A stretch of 59,808 nucleotides of DNA from Pseudomonadota bacterium (GTDB lineage: Bacteria > Pseudomonadota > Alphaproteobacteria > Acetobacterales > Acetobacteraceae), in assembly GCA_021818505.1 (NCBI GenBank), contig JAKADX010000021.1:1-59808 (forward strand), given 5' to 3'. The notes under the pieces are model-generated. The model saw nothing but the letters and a program-made list of their open reading frames with translations, ran no database searches and was not told the origin of the DNA. How positions within the stretch are numbered: position 1 is the stretch's first letter; each line of letters opens with the position of its first letter. Of this stretch, positions 42,568-51,662 are shown piece after piece. Made by a program: the position numbers and the translations under genes.

Positions 42568-45198
42568 CTATGCCAGACCTTTCGACGCCTTCTCGAACGT
42601 GCCGCGCGAGAGGCGCGGCGTGTCCAGGATGCGCTGCAGCTCGCCGCGCATCAATGCCGCCCGTGCCGGCGTCTGTCGCCGCCAGGCACCCAGCGGATTG
42701 ACAAGCCGCGCCGCGGTCTGCCCGTTGATCGGGTCGAGCGCGATCACCGTGTCGGCAAGGAACCGGTACCCGGCACCCGACGCATCGTGAAACCGCACCT
42801 GATTGCCGGCGGCGAACGCGCCGACCAGCGCACGCACGCGGTTGGGGTTGCGCAGATCGAAATCAGGATGGCGATACAGCGTCCACACCTCCTCCACCGT
42901 CTGCGCACGTGGCGACATCGCCTGGATCGCGAACCACTTGTCGAGAACGAGGCTGTCGCCGCGCCAGCGAGCGTGGAACGCCGCCAGCGCCTCCTCCCGG
43001 TCGCGCCCGTCGGTTGCCGCCAGCACGTCCAGCGCCGCCAGCACGTCGGTCATGTTGGACTGCGCGTCGAACTGCGCGCGCGCCAGCCGCACCCCCTCCT
43101 CGCCCGCCGCCGCGAGATAGGCGAGACACGCGTTGCGCAGCGCCCGGCGCCCGATCGACGCGCCATCGATGCGGTACGGGCCAGGATCGTGCAGCCGCTC
43201 ATAGGTCCTTCGCAGCTCGGCGTTGAGCGCCGCGCCGATCTGGGCGCGCACCGCCTGCCGCGCCGCATGGATCGCGTCGGGGTCGACGACAGTCATCTGG
43301 TCGGCGACATAGGATTCCGAAGGTAGCGCCAGCGCCTCCGCGGCGAAGGCAGGGTCGGCGTCGGCCTGGGCCAGCGTCGCCGCCATCGCCTCCCGCAAGC
43401 CGGGATCGAGCGGCGGCGCCGTGCCATCCCATTCCGCTACCTGATCCAGCAGCAGCGACGTTGCGTAGGATTGCAGGCTGTCCCAGCGCACGAACGGATC
43501 GGTGTCGTGCGCGGCCAGGAAGCGCAGCCGTTCGCGTGCGATGCCGGTGAGCTTGACGGGCGCGGAGTAACCGCGCAGCAGCGATGGCACTGGCGCTGCC
43601 GGCACGTCGTCGAACACGAAGCTCTGCTCGGCATCCTTCAGCAGCAGCACGTGCGCACTGCCGGGCAGCTCCCGCCCGTCGGGCAGCAGCAGCGCCATCG
43701 CGACGGGGATCGGCACCGGGTGCTTCGTCGCCTGCCCCGGCGTCGGGCGGAGCGTCTGGCGCAGCGTCAGCGTATAGCGCCGTGACGGCGCGTCGTACGC
43801 GTCCTGCGCGGTCAGCTCCGGCGTGCCGGCCTGCGCGTACCATGACAGGAACGGCGAGAGGTCGAGACCGGACCCATCGCTGAGCGCGCGGACGAAATCC
43901 TCGATGGTGACGGCGGAGTTGTCATGGCGGTCGAAATACAGGTCCATACCGCGACGGAATCCGTCGTGCCCGGCCAGGGTGTGCATCATGCGCACCACTT
44001 CGGCGCCCTTCTGGTACACCGTCGCGGTGTAGAAATTGTCGATGGCGATGTAACTGTCGGGCCGCACAGGATGGGCGAGCGGGCCGTCATCCTCCGGGAA
44101 TTGTGCCGCGCGCAGACGGCGCACGTCGGCCAGTCGCTTGACGGCCCGGCTGCCCTGGTCGGCGGTGAACTCCTGGTCACGGAACACCGTCAACCCTTCC
44201 TTCAGCGATAACTGGAACCAATCGCGGCAGGTCACGCGATTGCCGGTCCAGTTATGGAAATACTCGTGCGCCACCACCGTCTCGATGCCCTGGTAGTCGA
44301 TGTCGGTCGCGGTCTCCGGCCGCGCCAGCACGTATTTCGTGTTGAAGACGTTGAGCCCCTTGTTCTCCATCGCCCCCATGTTGAAGTCGGAGACGGCGGC
44401 GATGTTGAACACGTCCAGGTCGTATTCGCGCCCGTACACCTCCTCGTCCCAGCGCATCGCGGTCCTGAGCGCGTGCATGGCGTGCGCGCATCGGTCCTCG
44501 TCGCCGCGCCGCACCCAGATATTGAGCGCGACCTTGCGACCCGACCGCGTGGTGAAACTGTCGCTGACCGCCACGAGATCGCCGGCCACAACCGCGAACA
44601 GGTAGGACGGTTTGGGATGCGGATCGACCCAACGCACCCAGTGTCGCCCGTCCGCGGTTTCCCCCCGCGCCTCGGGATTGCCGTTGGACAGCAGCACCGG
44701 GCAGGCGCGTGCATCGGCGCTGACGGTGGTGGTGAAGCGCGCCATCACGTCCGGCCGGTCGGGGAAAAAGGTGATGCGCCGGAACCCCTCCGCCTCGCAT
44801 TGCGTGAAGAAACTGCCGTTCGAGAGATAGAGGCCGGAGAGTTCGGTGTTGGCCGACGGGTCGATCTGCACCTCGGTTGCCAGCGTGAAGGCGTCGGGGA
44901 CGTCCGGGATCACCAGCGCCCCACCTGGTTCGATCGTGTATCGGTTGCCGTGCAGCGCCTCGCCGTCCAGCGACAGCGCCAGCAGGCGCAGCGCCTCGCC
45001 GTCCAAACGCAGCGGCACCACCTCGCCATGCGCGGGGTTGCGCCTGATTGCCAGTTCCGCCCGCACGCGGGTTGCACCCGGGTCAAGCTCGAAATGCAAG
45101 CGCACCGTGTCCACCAGCCAGGCCGGCGGCCGGTAGTCGAGGCGCCGTACCTCGCGCGGCGCTGGGGTGGGGGAGGCATCGCGCTGGGCATCGAGCAT
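42568..45198 (-). CDS. pepN: Aminopeptidase N
   Basis: 876 residues from ATG 45198 (TGGAG upstream), the usual length; a longer frame runs to 45471 but lacks family likeness. GAMENKGLN is the exopeptidase motif and HEYFHNWTGN near 311-320 gives the zinc ligands HExxH with the third Glu in LKEGLTVFRDQEF. M1 family, cytosolic removal of N-terminal residues from peptides. The rest (NRVRALVGAFAAGNQVRFHD) fits the PepN C-terminal domain. Confidence 0.95.
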   Translation of the reverse strand: MLDAQRDASPTPAPREVRRLDYRPPAWLVDTVRLHFELDPGATRVRAELAIRRNPAHGEVVPLRLDGEALRLLALSLDGEALHGNRYTIEPGGALVIPDVPDAFTLATEVQIDPSANTELSGLYLSNGSFFTQCEAEGFRRITFFPDRPDVMARFTTTVSADARACPVLLSNGNPEARGETADGRHWVRWVDPHPKPSYLFAVVAGDLVAVSDSFTTRSGRKVALNIWVRRGDEDRCAHAMHALRTAMRWDEEVYGREYDLDVFNIAAVSDFNMGAMENKGLNVFNTKYVLARPETATDIDYQGIETVVAHEYFHNWTGNRVTCRDWFQLSLKEGLTVFRDQEFTADQGSRAVKRLADVRRLRAAQFPEDDGPLAHPVRPDSYIAIDNFYTATVYQKGAEVVRMMHTLAGHDGFRRGMDLYFDRHDNSAVTIEDFVRALSDGSGLDLSPFLSWYAQAGTPELTAQDAYDAPSRRYTLTLRQTLRPTPGQATKHPVPIPVAMALLLPDGRELPGSAHVLLLKDAEQSFVFDDVPAAPVPSLLRGYSAPVKLTGIARERLRFLAAHDTDPFVRWDSLQSYATSLLLDQVAEWDGTAPPLDPGLREAMAATLAQADADPAFAAEALALPSESYVADQMTVVDPDAIHAARQAVRAQIGAALNAELRRTYERLHDPGPYRIDGASIGRRALRNACLAYLAAAGEEGVRLARAQFDAQSNMTDVLAALDVLAATDGRDREEALAAFHARWRGDSLVLDKWFAIQAMSPRAQTVEEVWTLYRHPDFDLRNPNRVRALVGAFAAGNQVRFHDASGAGYRFLADTVIALDPINGQTAARLVNPLGAWRRQTPARAALMRGELQRILDTPRLSRGTFEKASKGLA

Positions 45199-45348
45199 GG
45201 CGGCTCCAGGATATCGCATACCCGCTTTATGCCCGCCTGCCACGGCAGGGTCACCCCCGCCGGCGCGCAGGCGCCCGCGATTGCCACATCGCGCCAGTTG
45301 CGAAATGGTGATAGACTGTGCTATCGCGATGATCGGGACGGAGGCGCG

Positions 45349-45474
45349 ATGAAAGCTGCCATTCTTGGCAACTGCCGGGGGCTCAGGGCGACCGAAAGCT
45401 CGCCGGCCCCGGACGCCGTGCGGCGAAGGCGCCCGCGCGCCCGCAACGGCATTCCGACGGATACATCCCAATGA
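45349..45474 (+). CDS. Small 41-residue ORF coupled to the next gene
   Basis: MKAAILGNCRGLRATESSPA... to 45474. ACGGAGG lies seven bases before the ATG, a strong ribosome site, and the stop overlaps the next ATG as ATGA. The first nine residues look like the start of WcbI-type polysaccharide enzymes, but nothing after that does. It could be a leader peptide or the remnant of a larger gene. Not proven to be expressed. Confidence 0.4.
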   Translation: MKAAILGNCRGLRATESSPAPDAVRRRRPRARNGIPTDTSQ

Positions 45475-46205
45475 CCGAGTTCATCGAACGCAGCGTTCGG
45501 CTGCCCGACGACCCGACATCCGCAATGCTGCACCGTGCCGGACCCGAGGACCACGACGCCCTGCGGCAGGTCGCCGACAGCCTGCCGCGCTATGGGTCGT
45601 CGCCGCTGTTCCGTATGCGCTACGCTCGTCTGCTGCGGCGCGATGGAAAGCCGTTGGAGGCTGCCGTCCAGTACACCGAGGCGCTGCGGCTGGTTCGCCC
45701 GGAGCAGCCGGGGTTGCAGAGTGACATCCTGCGTCAGCTCGCCCGCACGCTGGCCGACATCGCCCCGCCCGCCCCGCCGACCGTGGCCGCGAGCGAACTC
45801 GCGTTCAGCCGCGATCAGCCGGGCGCGGCATGTCTCACCGACGGATGGTACGCGCCGGAGGATTGGGGCTGTTGGTTGCGCGGGTTCGCCGGGCGGCTGC
45901 GCTTCGCGCTGCCGCAGGTGCCCGACGCCGGAATGCGCCTGCGCTTCGGCGTCACGGCGTTCGTCGATCGCGCGGGTTCGCAGAGCGTCCGCGTGTTCAT
46001 CAACGGCCGCGAGACCGCGCTGTGGCTGTTCGACAGCCCCGGCGATGCCGAGCGGGTCGTCGAACTGGGCCGCTGGAGCGGCGAGGACGCCACACTCGAA
46101 ATTGCGTTCTTCGTCGCGCACCCCACGGCGCCGGCCGAAACCGGATCTTCCGACACGCGGCGGCTCGGTCTCGGTCTGCGCACGCTGACGCTTCAGCCAC
46201 TCTGA
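45471..46205 (+). CDS. Hypothetical protein, TPR-like start and beta domain
   Basis: 244 residues. The first 90 are helical with a TPR-like pattern (RYARLLRRDGKPLEAAVQYT, EALRLV). The second half (GCWLRGFAGRLRFALPQ, then AFVDRAGSQSVRVFINGRET, ALWLFDSPG) suggests a beta-sandwich as in surface polysaccharide proteins. No family recognised. It converges on rsmI with a 13-bp overlap of ends. Confidence 0.6.
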   Translation: MTEFIERSVRLPDDPTSAMLHRAGPEDHDALRQVADSLPRYGSSPLFRMRYARLLRRDGKPLEAAVQYTEALRLVRPEQPGLQSDILRQLARTLADIAPPAPPTVAASELAFSRDQPGAACLTDGWYAPEDWGCWLRGFAGRLRFALPQVPDAGMRLRFGVTAFVDRAGSQSVRVFINGRETALWLFDSPGDAERVVELGRWSGEDATLEIAFFVAHPTAPAETGSSDTRRLGLGLRTLTLQPL

Positions 46206-47122
46206 GGCACGGCGGGCGGTTCCGTCCCGTCCTCGGTCCGCAAGGCCAGGGCGCGGGCATAGACCTCCCGCCGCTGCCGCCCTGTGGCGGCGCTGACACG
46301 GGCCACGGCTTCCTTGAGGCTGTGGGAGGCCAGCGCCGCGCGCAGAGCGGCGTCGAGCCCGGCCGTGTCGTCGGCCCCCGTCCCTTCCGCCGGCGGTGGC
46401 CCGACCAACAGTGTCACCTCGCCACGCGGCGGCGCCTCGGCACAGGTCACGGCCAGTTCGGGCAGCGTGCCGCGTCGAACCTCCTCGAACCGCTTGGTCA
46501 TTTCGCGTGCCAGGGCCGCCGGCCGCGGGCCAAACACTTCGGTCAGATCGGCCAGGGTCGCCGCGGCGCGGTGCGGCGCCTCGTACCAGATCAGCGTTGC
46601 CGACAGCCCTGCCCGCTCCGCTGCCCGCAGCCGGGCGAAGGCAGCGCGTCGGGCGGCGCCGCGCGGCGGTGGGAAGCCCAGCACCAGGAACGGCAGCGGC
46701 GGCAGGCCCGACAAGACCAGTGCCAGCACCGCGGCGTTCGGCCCAGGCAGCGCCCCGACCGGTAGCCCCGCCGCGATCGCCGCGCGCACCAGGCGAAAGC
46801 CGGGATCGGAGAGCAGCGGCGTGCCGGCGTCCGAGACCAGCGCCACCCGCCGCCCCTGCCGCAGCAGCGCCAGCACCTCGGCGATGCGTGCGTCCTCGTT
46901 GTGCTCGTGCAGCGGCGACAGCCGCCGCCCGCCAATGCCCAGCGCGGCGAGCAACCGGGCGGTCACCCGGGTGTCCTCGCACAGCACGAGGTCGGCCGCG
47001 CGCAGCGTCGCGACCGCGCGCGCCGTCATGTCGCCGATATTGCCGAGCGGCGTCGGAACCAGCACAAGTCCTTCCGGCACGGCATGGGCGGACGGAGGCG
47101 GTTCGGATGGTTCGTCGGGCAT
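46193..47122 (-). CDS. rsmI: 16S rRNA 2'-O-methyltransferase RsmI
   Basis: 309 residues. LVLVPTPLGNIGDMTARAVA, DLVLCEDTRVTARLLAALGI, VALVSDAGTPLLSDPG and PVGALPGPNAAVLALVLSGL are the tetrapyrrole-methylase-fold motifs of RsmI, which methylates C1402 ribose of 16S rRNA. The ATG at 47122 overlaps the divergent lpoA start by 16 bp; a GTG further in (VPEGLVLVP, at about 47080) would remove the overlap. Convergent with the hypothetical gene at its 3' end. Confidence 0.93.
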   Translation of the reverse strand: MPDEPSEPPPSAHAVPEGLVLVPTPLGNIGDMTARAVATLRAADLVLCEDTRVTARLLAALGIGGRRLSPLHEHNEDARIAEVLALLRQGRRVALVSDAGTPLLSDPGFRLVRAAIAAGLPVGALPGPNAAVLALVLSGLPPLPFLVLGFPPPRGAARRAAFARLRAAERAGLSATLIWYEAPHRAAATLADLTEVFGPRPAALAREMTKRFEEVRRGTLPELAVTCAEAPPRGEVTLLVGPPPAEGTGADDTAGLDAALRAALASHSLKEAVARVSAATGRQRREVYARALALRTEDGTEPPAVPQSG

Positions 47123-48348
47123 TCTTTCTCCTTGCCGCGCTCGCCCTCGCCGGCTGCGCGGAGCCGCTCGGCGGGCCGAGGCTTGGCCTCACACCCTCGA
47201 CCGGCGTGGCATTCCCTGGCGGTGGCGGCGGGCCGGCCGGGCGCGTGGCGCTGCTGGCCCCGCTCACCGGTGCCAATGCCGAGTTGGGGCAGGCGCTGCA
47301 ACAGGCGGCGCAACTGGCACTGGCCGCGCCCGGCGCGCCCGCGCTCGACGTGCGCGACACCGCCGGCACGCCCGCCGGCGCGGCGGCGGCGGCTCAGGCA
47401 GCGGTGGCCGGCGGCGACCGGCTGATCCTGGGGCCGCTGACCGCCGTCGAGACCGAGGCGGCGGCAGGCCCGGCGCGCGCCGCCGGCGTGCCGGTGCTGG
47501 CCTTTACCAATGACGCGGCGGCCGCGCGGCCCGGCGTCTGGACGCTGGGGATCACCCCGGCGCAGCAGGTCCGCCGGCTGGTCGGCGCCGCCACCGCCGC
47601 TGGAAAGAGCCGTATCGCGGCCCTCCTGCCGCCGAGCCCCTTCGGGCAGGCGATGGCGTCGGCACTGACCGCGGCGGCATCCGCCGCCGGACTACCGGCA
47701 CCCGAAATCCACATCCACGACGGCAGCAACGGCAGCATCCAGCGCACCCTGCGCGACCTCTCCGGCTACGACACACGCCGGGGCCCGATCGACGCCAAGA
47801 TCAAGGAAGCGCGCGCCAAGCACACGCCGGAGGGCCGCCAGGAGGCTGCCGAACTCGCCAAGACGCCGATCCCGCCGCCGCCGTTTGACGCCCTGTTGCT
47901 GGCCGATACCGGCGAGAAGCTGGCCTGGGCGGTTAGCTTTCTTGGCTACTACGACATCGAGTCGCCGGCAGTGCAGATCCTCGGCCCGGCGCTATGGGCC
48001 AATCGCGCGCTGCGCGGTGGCGCCAACCTCAACGGCGCCTGGTACGCCGCCCCGGACCCGGACGCGCGCGCCAGCTTCAACGCCGCCTATCAGGCGAAAT
48101 ACGATGCGCCGGCTCCTCTGGTCGCGGATGTCGCCTATGACGCCGCCGCCATCGCCCGCGTGCTGGCCGCAAGCGGGTATTCGACATCGGCGCTGACGCG
48201 GGCCCAGGGCTTCGCCGGCGTCGATGGCGTGTTCGCGCTCCAACCGGACGGCAGCGTGCGGCGCGGACTTGCGGTGTTCGCGATCCAACCCGGTGGACCG
48301 ACCGTCGTCGAGGCGGCACCAACGTCGTTCGGCGGCCCGGGCATCTGA
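47107..48348 (+). CDS. Penicillin-binding protein activator LpoA-like lipoprotein
   Basis: 413 residues. A lipoprotein signal peptide MVRRAFFLLAALALAGC with lipobox LAGC. Periplasmic-binding-like fold: VALLAPLTGANAELGQALQQ, GDRLILGPLTAVETEAAAGP and VPVLAFTNDAAAARPGVW. An LpoA C-terminal domain stimulates PBP1a transpeptidase. Gene order rsmI/lpoA divergent is the same as in Escherichia coli. ATG 47107 lies inside the rsmI start. Confidence 0.85.
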   Translation: MVRRAFFLLAALALAGCAEPLGGPRLGLTPSTGVAFPGGGGGPAGRVALLAPLTGANAELGQALQQAAQLALAAPGAPALDVRDTAGTPAGAAAAAQAAVAGGDRLILGPLTAVETEAAAGPARAAGVPVLAFTNDAAAARPGVWTLGITPAQQVRRLVGAATAAGKSRIAALLPPSPFGQAMASALTAAASAAGLPAPEIHIHDGSNGSIQRTLRDLSGYDTRRGPIDAKIKEARAKHTPEGRQEAAELAKTPIPPPPFDALLLADTGEKLAWAVSFLGYYDIESPAVQILGPALWANRALRGGANLNGAWYAAPDPDARASFNAAYQAKYDAPAPLVADVAYDAAAIARVLAASGYSTSALTRAQGFAGVDGVFALQPDGSVRRGLAVFAIQPGGPTVVEAAPTSFGGPGI

Positions 48349-48362
48349 GGTCGGGGCATCTG

Positions 48363-49742
48363 ATGCGGGTTGGACTGCTGTTTGCCACCGCCGGCGCCGT
48401 GGCTGCCGCGCCCGCCCTCGCCCTGCTGCTGCTTGCTGCCACCGGCGCCGCCGCGACCGGCCCCGCACTCCTCGCTCTGCTCGCCGTCGCGCTCGCCAGC
48501 CTGCTGCTCGCGCTGCTCTGGGTCCATGACATGGACCGGCTGGCGCAGGCGGTGCGCTACGCCCTGACGGAGAATAACCTCGCACTCGGCCATGCCGCCG
48601 ACGCGGCGCGGCTGCCGCCCGTGCAGCGCATCGCGCACGCGATCGAAAGGCTGGCACGCACGCTGGCGGCGCGCGCGGCGCAGGTCGGACAGGGACTGCG
48701 GGCCACCGAGGCGATCATCGACCGGCTCCCCGACCCGCTGCTGGTGCTCGGCGCCGACCGCGACATCCGCCGTGCCAACGCCGCCGCGCGGGGCGCGTTC
48801 GGCAACGACATCGCGGCGGTGCTGCGCCATCCCGCCCTGCGCGGCGCCATCGACCGTGCCTTCGCGCAGGGGGCGACGCAGAGCGCCGATCTGACGCTGT
48901 TCGCCCCGGTCGCGCGCGAGTTGCAGGCGACGGTGCTGCCGCTCGACCCGCCGCTGCCGGACGGTGCGCACGCGATCGTGATGCTGTCGGACCGTTCGCG
49001 CGAGCGCGCGGTGGAGCGGATGCGCGCCGATTTCGTTGCCAATGTCAGCCACGAACTGCGCACGCCGCTGGCCAGCCTGATCGGCTTCATCGCCACACTA
49101 CAGGGCCCGGCGGCCGATGATCCGCCGGCGCAACGGCGATTTCTCGGCATCATGGCCGAGCAGGCGGAGCGCATGAACCGGCTGATCGACGACCTGCTCA
49201 GCCTTTCGCGCATCGAGCTGACCGAGCACCAGCCACCCTCCGGCCACGCCGACCTGGCTGCGATCGCCGCGCGCATCGCCGCGAGCTTTGAGCCGCGCAT
49301 GGCCGCCCGCCGCGTCACGCTGGACGTGGCGCTTGCTCCCGACCTGCCGGAACTGGTCGCCGATGCCGATCAGATCGAGCAGGTGCTGCAGAACCTCGTG
49401 GACAACGCGCTGAAGTACGGGCGTGAGGGCGGGCGTGTGCGCCTGACGGCCGTGCGCGCCGAGCCGGGGCGGTGGCCGGCGCGGCCGGGGGTGGTGCTCA
49501 GCGTCGCGGACGACGGGCCGGGCATTCCCCGCGTCCACATCCCCCGCCTGACCGAGCGGTTCTACCGCGTGGACAAGGGGCGCAGCCGCAGCGCCGGCGG
49601 CACCGGCCTGGGACTCGCGATCGTCAAGCACATCGTCAACCACCACCGCGGCCAGCTCGCGATCGACAGCGAGGAGGGCAAGGGCGCGACGTTCCTCGTC
49701 TGGCTGCCGCTGCCCACGCCGGGAAGCGGGGCGGCGGACTAG
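48363..49742 (+). CDS. PhoR-like sensor histidine kinase
   Basis: 459 residues. Two hydrophobic helices span about 5-52, with a PAS-like segment (IIDRLPDPLLVLGADRDIRR). The H-box FVANVSHELRTPL has phospho-acceptor His-230. N-box LQNLVDNALKYG, G1 DDGPGIP and G2 GGTGLGLAIVKHI complete the ATPase. It resembles PhoR by its layout. No response regulator lies on either side; 14 bp after lpoA. Confidence 0.86.
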   Translation: MRVGLLFATAGAVAAAPALALLLLAATGAAATGPALLALLAVALASLLLALLWVHDMDRLAQAVRYALTENNLALGHAADAARLPPVQRIAHAIERLARTLAARAAQVGQGLRATEAIIDRLPDPLLVLGADRDIRRANAAARGAFGNDIAAVLRHPALRGAIDRAFAQGATQSADLTLFAPVARELQATVLPLDPPLPDGAHAIVMLSDRSRERAVERMRADFVANVSHELRTPLASLIGFIATLQGPAADDPPAQRRFLGIMAEQAERMNRLIDDLLSLSRIELTEHQPPSGHADLAAIAARIAASFEPRMAARRVTLDVALAPDLPELVADADQIEQVLQNLVDNALKYGREGGRVRLTAVRAEPGRWPARPGVVLSVADDGPGIPRVHIPRLTERFYRVDKGRSRSAGGTGLGLAIVKHIVNHHRGQLAIDSEEGKGATFLVWLPLPTPGSGAAD

Positions 49743-49758
49743 AGCCACCGATGACCGC

Positions 49759-51510
49759 ATGAGCCGCTTTGCGGGGCACGCCACGAGCCAAGGGCCGCGG
49801 TTGCTTGGCCTGATCGCGGTGCTTGCGAGCTTCACGGCGGTCAACGCGCGCTGGATCTGGCTGTTCCGGCGCGGGCAGCCGCTCGACGCGGATGAGGCCG
49901 GCTATCTTGGTTTCTCGATGATCGACCATGCCGCGTTTGTGCATCACGGCGTCAGCGGCTTCATTTCTGCCCTCGGATCACCGGGCATCCAGGCGCCGCT
50001 GACCACGGCGCTGACCGCACTGCTGTTCCTGCTCACCGGCCTGCACCCGATCGCGGGCTTTGCGATCCCGGTGCTGGCCGGCGCGGGAACCATCGCGGCC
50101 ACGTATTTCCTCGGCTGCACGCTCGGATCGCGCGGCCTCGGCCTTGCGGCCGCGCTGCTGGTCGCCTCCTGCCCGACCATGATCGTGCACGCGCGCAGCT
50201 TCATGTTCGCGCTGCCGGCGACATGCATGGCAACGCTGGCGCTGCTTGCGCTGCTGCGTGCGGAGCGATTCCGCCGTCCGGGCTGGACGCTCGCATTCGG
50301 TCTCGCCTGTGCGTTGATGTTGTTGTCCCGGACGATGACCGTGGCCTTTCTCCCAGGCCTCACGCTCGGCGCCGTTGTCGTCCTGATGGGCGAACGCACG
50401 AGCCTTGCCCGACGCGCGCTCGCACTTGCGGCGGCTTACCTGCTCGGCATCGCCGTCGCAGCGACCTGGTACGCGCCGAACGGCGGATTTGTTTTCGCGT
50501 ATTTGCTCAAGTTTGGCTACGGCAGCCATGCCACGCAATACGGTCCCGCGCATCCGCTGTTCGGGATCGCCGCCTGGCGTGAGTCGGCACGATACATCAT
50601 GAGCGAGGTGTACCTGCCGCACGCCTTGGTCCTGATCGCGGGCGCGGCCGCGCTGACCTGGCTTGCCGTGCAGCGCATCGCCGCGAGCGGGGCGCGTCGA
50701 GCGCTGGCGACGTTCCTCGTCTCGAAACAGGCGCCGCTGGTGGTCTTTGTCGCCGAAGCCTCGGTGGCGCTGACCTCCTCGCCGAACAAGGGCACCGGCT
50801 TCTTCGCGCCGATCGCGCCGGCGGCGATCGCGCTCGCCGCATGGGCGTGCTGGCGGGTGAGCGCGAACCGGCGATGGCGCGCCGCGCTCGCGGCGGCGGT
50901 GGCGCTCGTCTCGTTGCTCGGCGGGGTGCCGGCGCTGGATCTGCGCCTGTCGTTCGCGCGCCCCTGGCGCGTCGCGCTGCCGGTGCTGGGGCCAACGACC
51001 GTCACGGACGGGCGCAGCTTCATTCAGATCTACGAAACCTTCGGGGCATTGACGGACGGCGACACAATGGAACCGGTCAGCGCGGCCGCCGGGAGGGCCT
51101 GGGTCGCATTGAGCGCCGACACGGCGGCGGCACTGTTGCGGCTCGGTGCGGCCCGCAGCACCACGGCCTTCGGCTTCCTCCACGTGCTCTATAACCTGAA
51201 TACCGTCCGGCTTGCCGAACTGCGCTCAGGCAACCAGGCCTCCAACCTCATCCAGGTGGACCCCGTGATGACAGGCGATACATTGGCTGGCGATCTCGCC
51301 TGGTTGACCCAGGGCGCGGCGGCGGAGGCGTGTCTGCTGGTCACGTTCGAGGGCACGGCCGGCCTCGCGCTCGCCTCGACCGATCATCGGCGGATGGGCG
51401 ACGCCGCGCGCCAGGCCGGATTCGTGGTCGCTGAACGGTGGCGGACCCCCGACGGACAGCCGATCACGCTCTGGCGCCGGCTGAGCACGGCCGCCTGCCG
51501 CGACGGGTGA
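49759..51510 (+). CDS. GT39-like polytopic glycosyltransferase
   Basis: 583 residues with about ten hydrophobic segments. LDADEAGY at 42-49, in the first loop, is the acidic motif of GT-C enzymes (ArnT/PMT-type), which use polyprenyl-linked sugars. HARSFMFALPATCMATLALL continues the family pattern. It likely adds a sugar to lipid or protein in the periplasm; substrate unknown. Begins 16 bp after the kinase gene. Confidence 0.75.
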   Translation: MSRFAGHATSQGPRLLGLIAVLASFTAVNARWIWLFRRGQPLDADEAGYLGFSMIDHAAFVHHGVSGFISALGSPGIQAPLTTALTALLFLLTGLHPIAGFAIPVLAGAGTIAATYFLGCTLGSRGLGLAAALLVASCPTMIVHARSFMFALPATCMATLALLALLRAERFRRPGWTLAFGLACALMLLSRTMTVAFLPGLTLGAVVVLMGERTSLARRALALAAAYLLGIAVAATWYAPNGGFVFAYLLKFGYGSHATQYGPAHPLFGIAAWRESARYIMSEVYLPHALVLIAGAAALTWLAVQRIAASGARRALATFLVSKQAPLVVFVAEASVALTSSPNKGTGFFAPIAPAAIALAAWACWRVSANRRWRAALAAAVALVSLLGGVPALDLRLSFARPWRVALPVLGPTTVTDGRSFIQIYETFGALTDGDTMEPVSAAAGRAWVALSADTAAALLRLGAARSTTAFGFLHVLYNLNTVRLAELRSGNQASNLIQVDPVMTGDTLAGDLAWLTQGAAAEACLLVTFEGTAGLALASTDHRRMGDAARQAGFVVAERWRTPDGQPITLWRRLSTAACRDG

Positions 51511-51580
51511 ACGTCAGTCGCCCGCGCGCGGGCGCTGGGGCTCTTCGCGTGCATTCCGGGACCGCATCCCAGACCGGCGC

Positions 51581-51628
51581 TCACTGTATGTTGCGATGAA
51601 TCGCGGGGTTGGATGCAACATGTGGTGT
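51581..51628 (+). promoter_or_regulatory. Tandem NrdR-like boxes upstream of nrdJ
   Basis: Two 16-mers, TCACTGTATGTTGCGA (51581-51596) and ATGCAACATGTGGTGT (51613-51628), each match the consensus ACACWATATATWGTGT at about 11 of 16 positions. Their starts are 32 bp apart, three helical turns, the spacing seen for NrdR. They lie upstream of the ribosome site of nrdJ. Confidence 0.5.
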
Positions 51629-51662
51629 CTTAAGTCCCTCGCCGTCACGGAAGGACGACCCG

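Noticed and set aside
45199-45471. N-terminal extension of PepN to 45471
   Set aside because: The extra 91 codons have no family resemblance and ATG 45198 gives the usual PepN length with a ribosome site.
51511-51662. Cobalamin riboswitch before nrdJ
   Set aside because: Only about 150 bp and no recognisable B12 box; NrdR-like boxes explain the region better.
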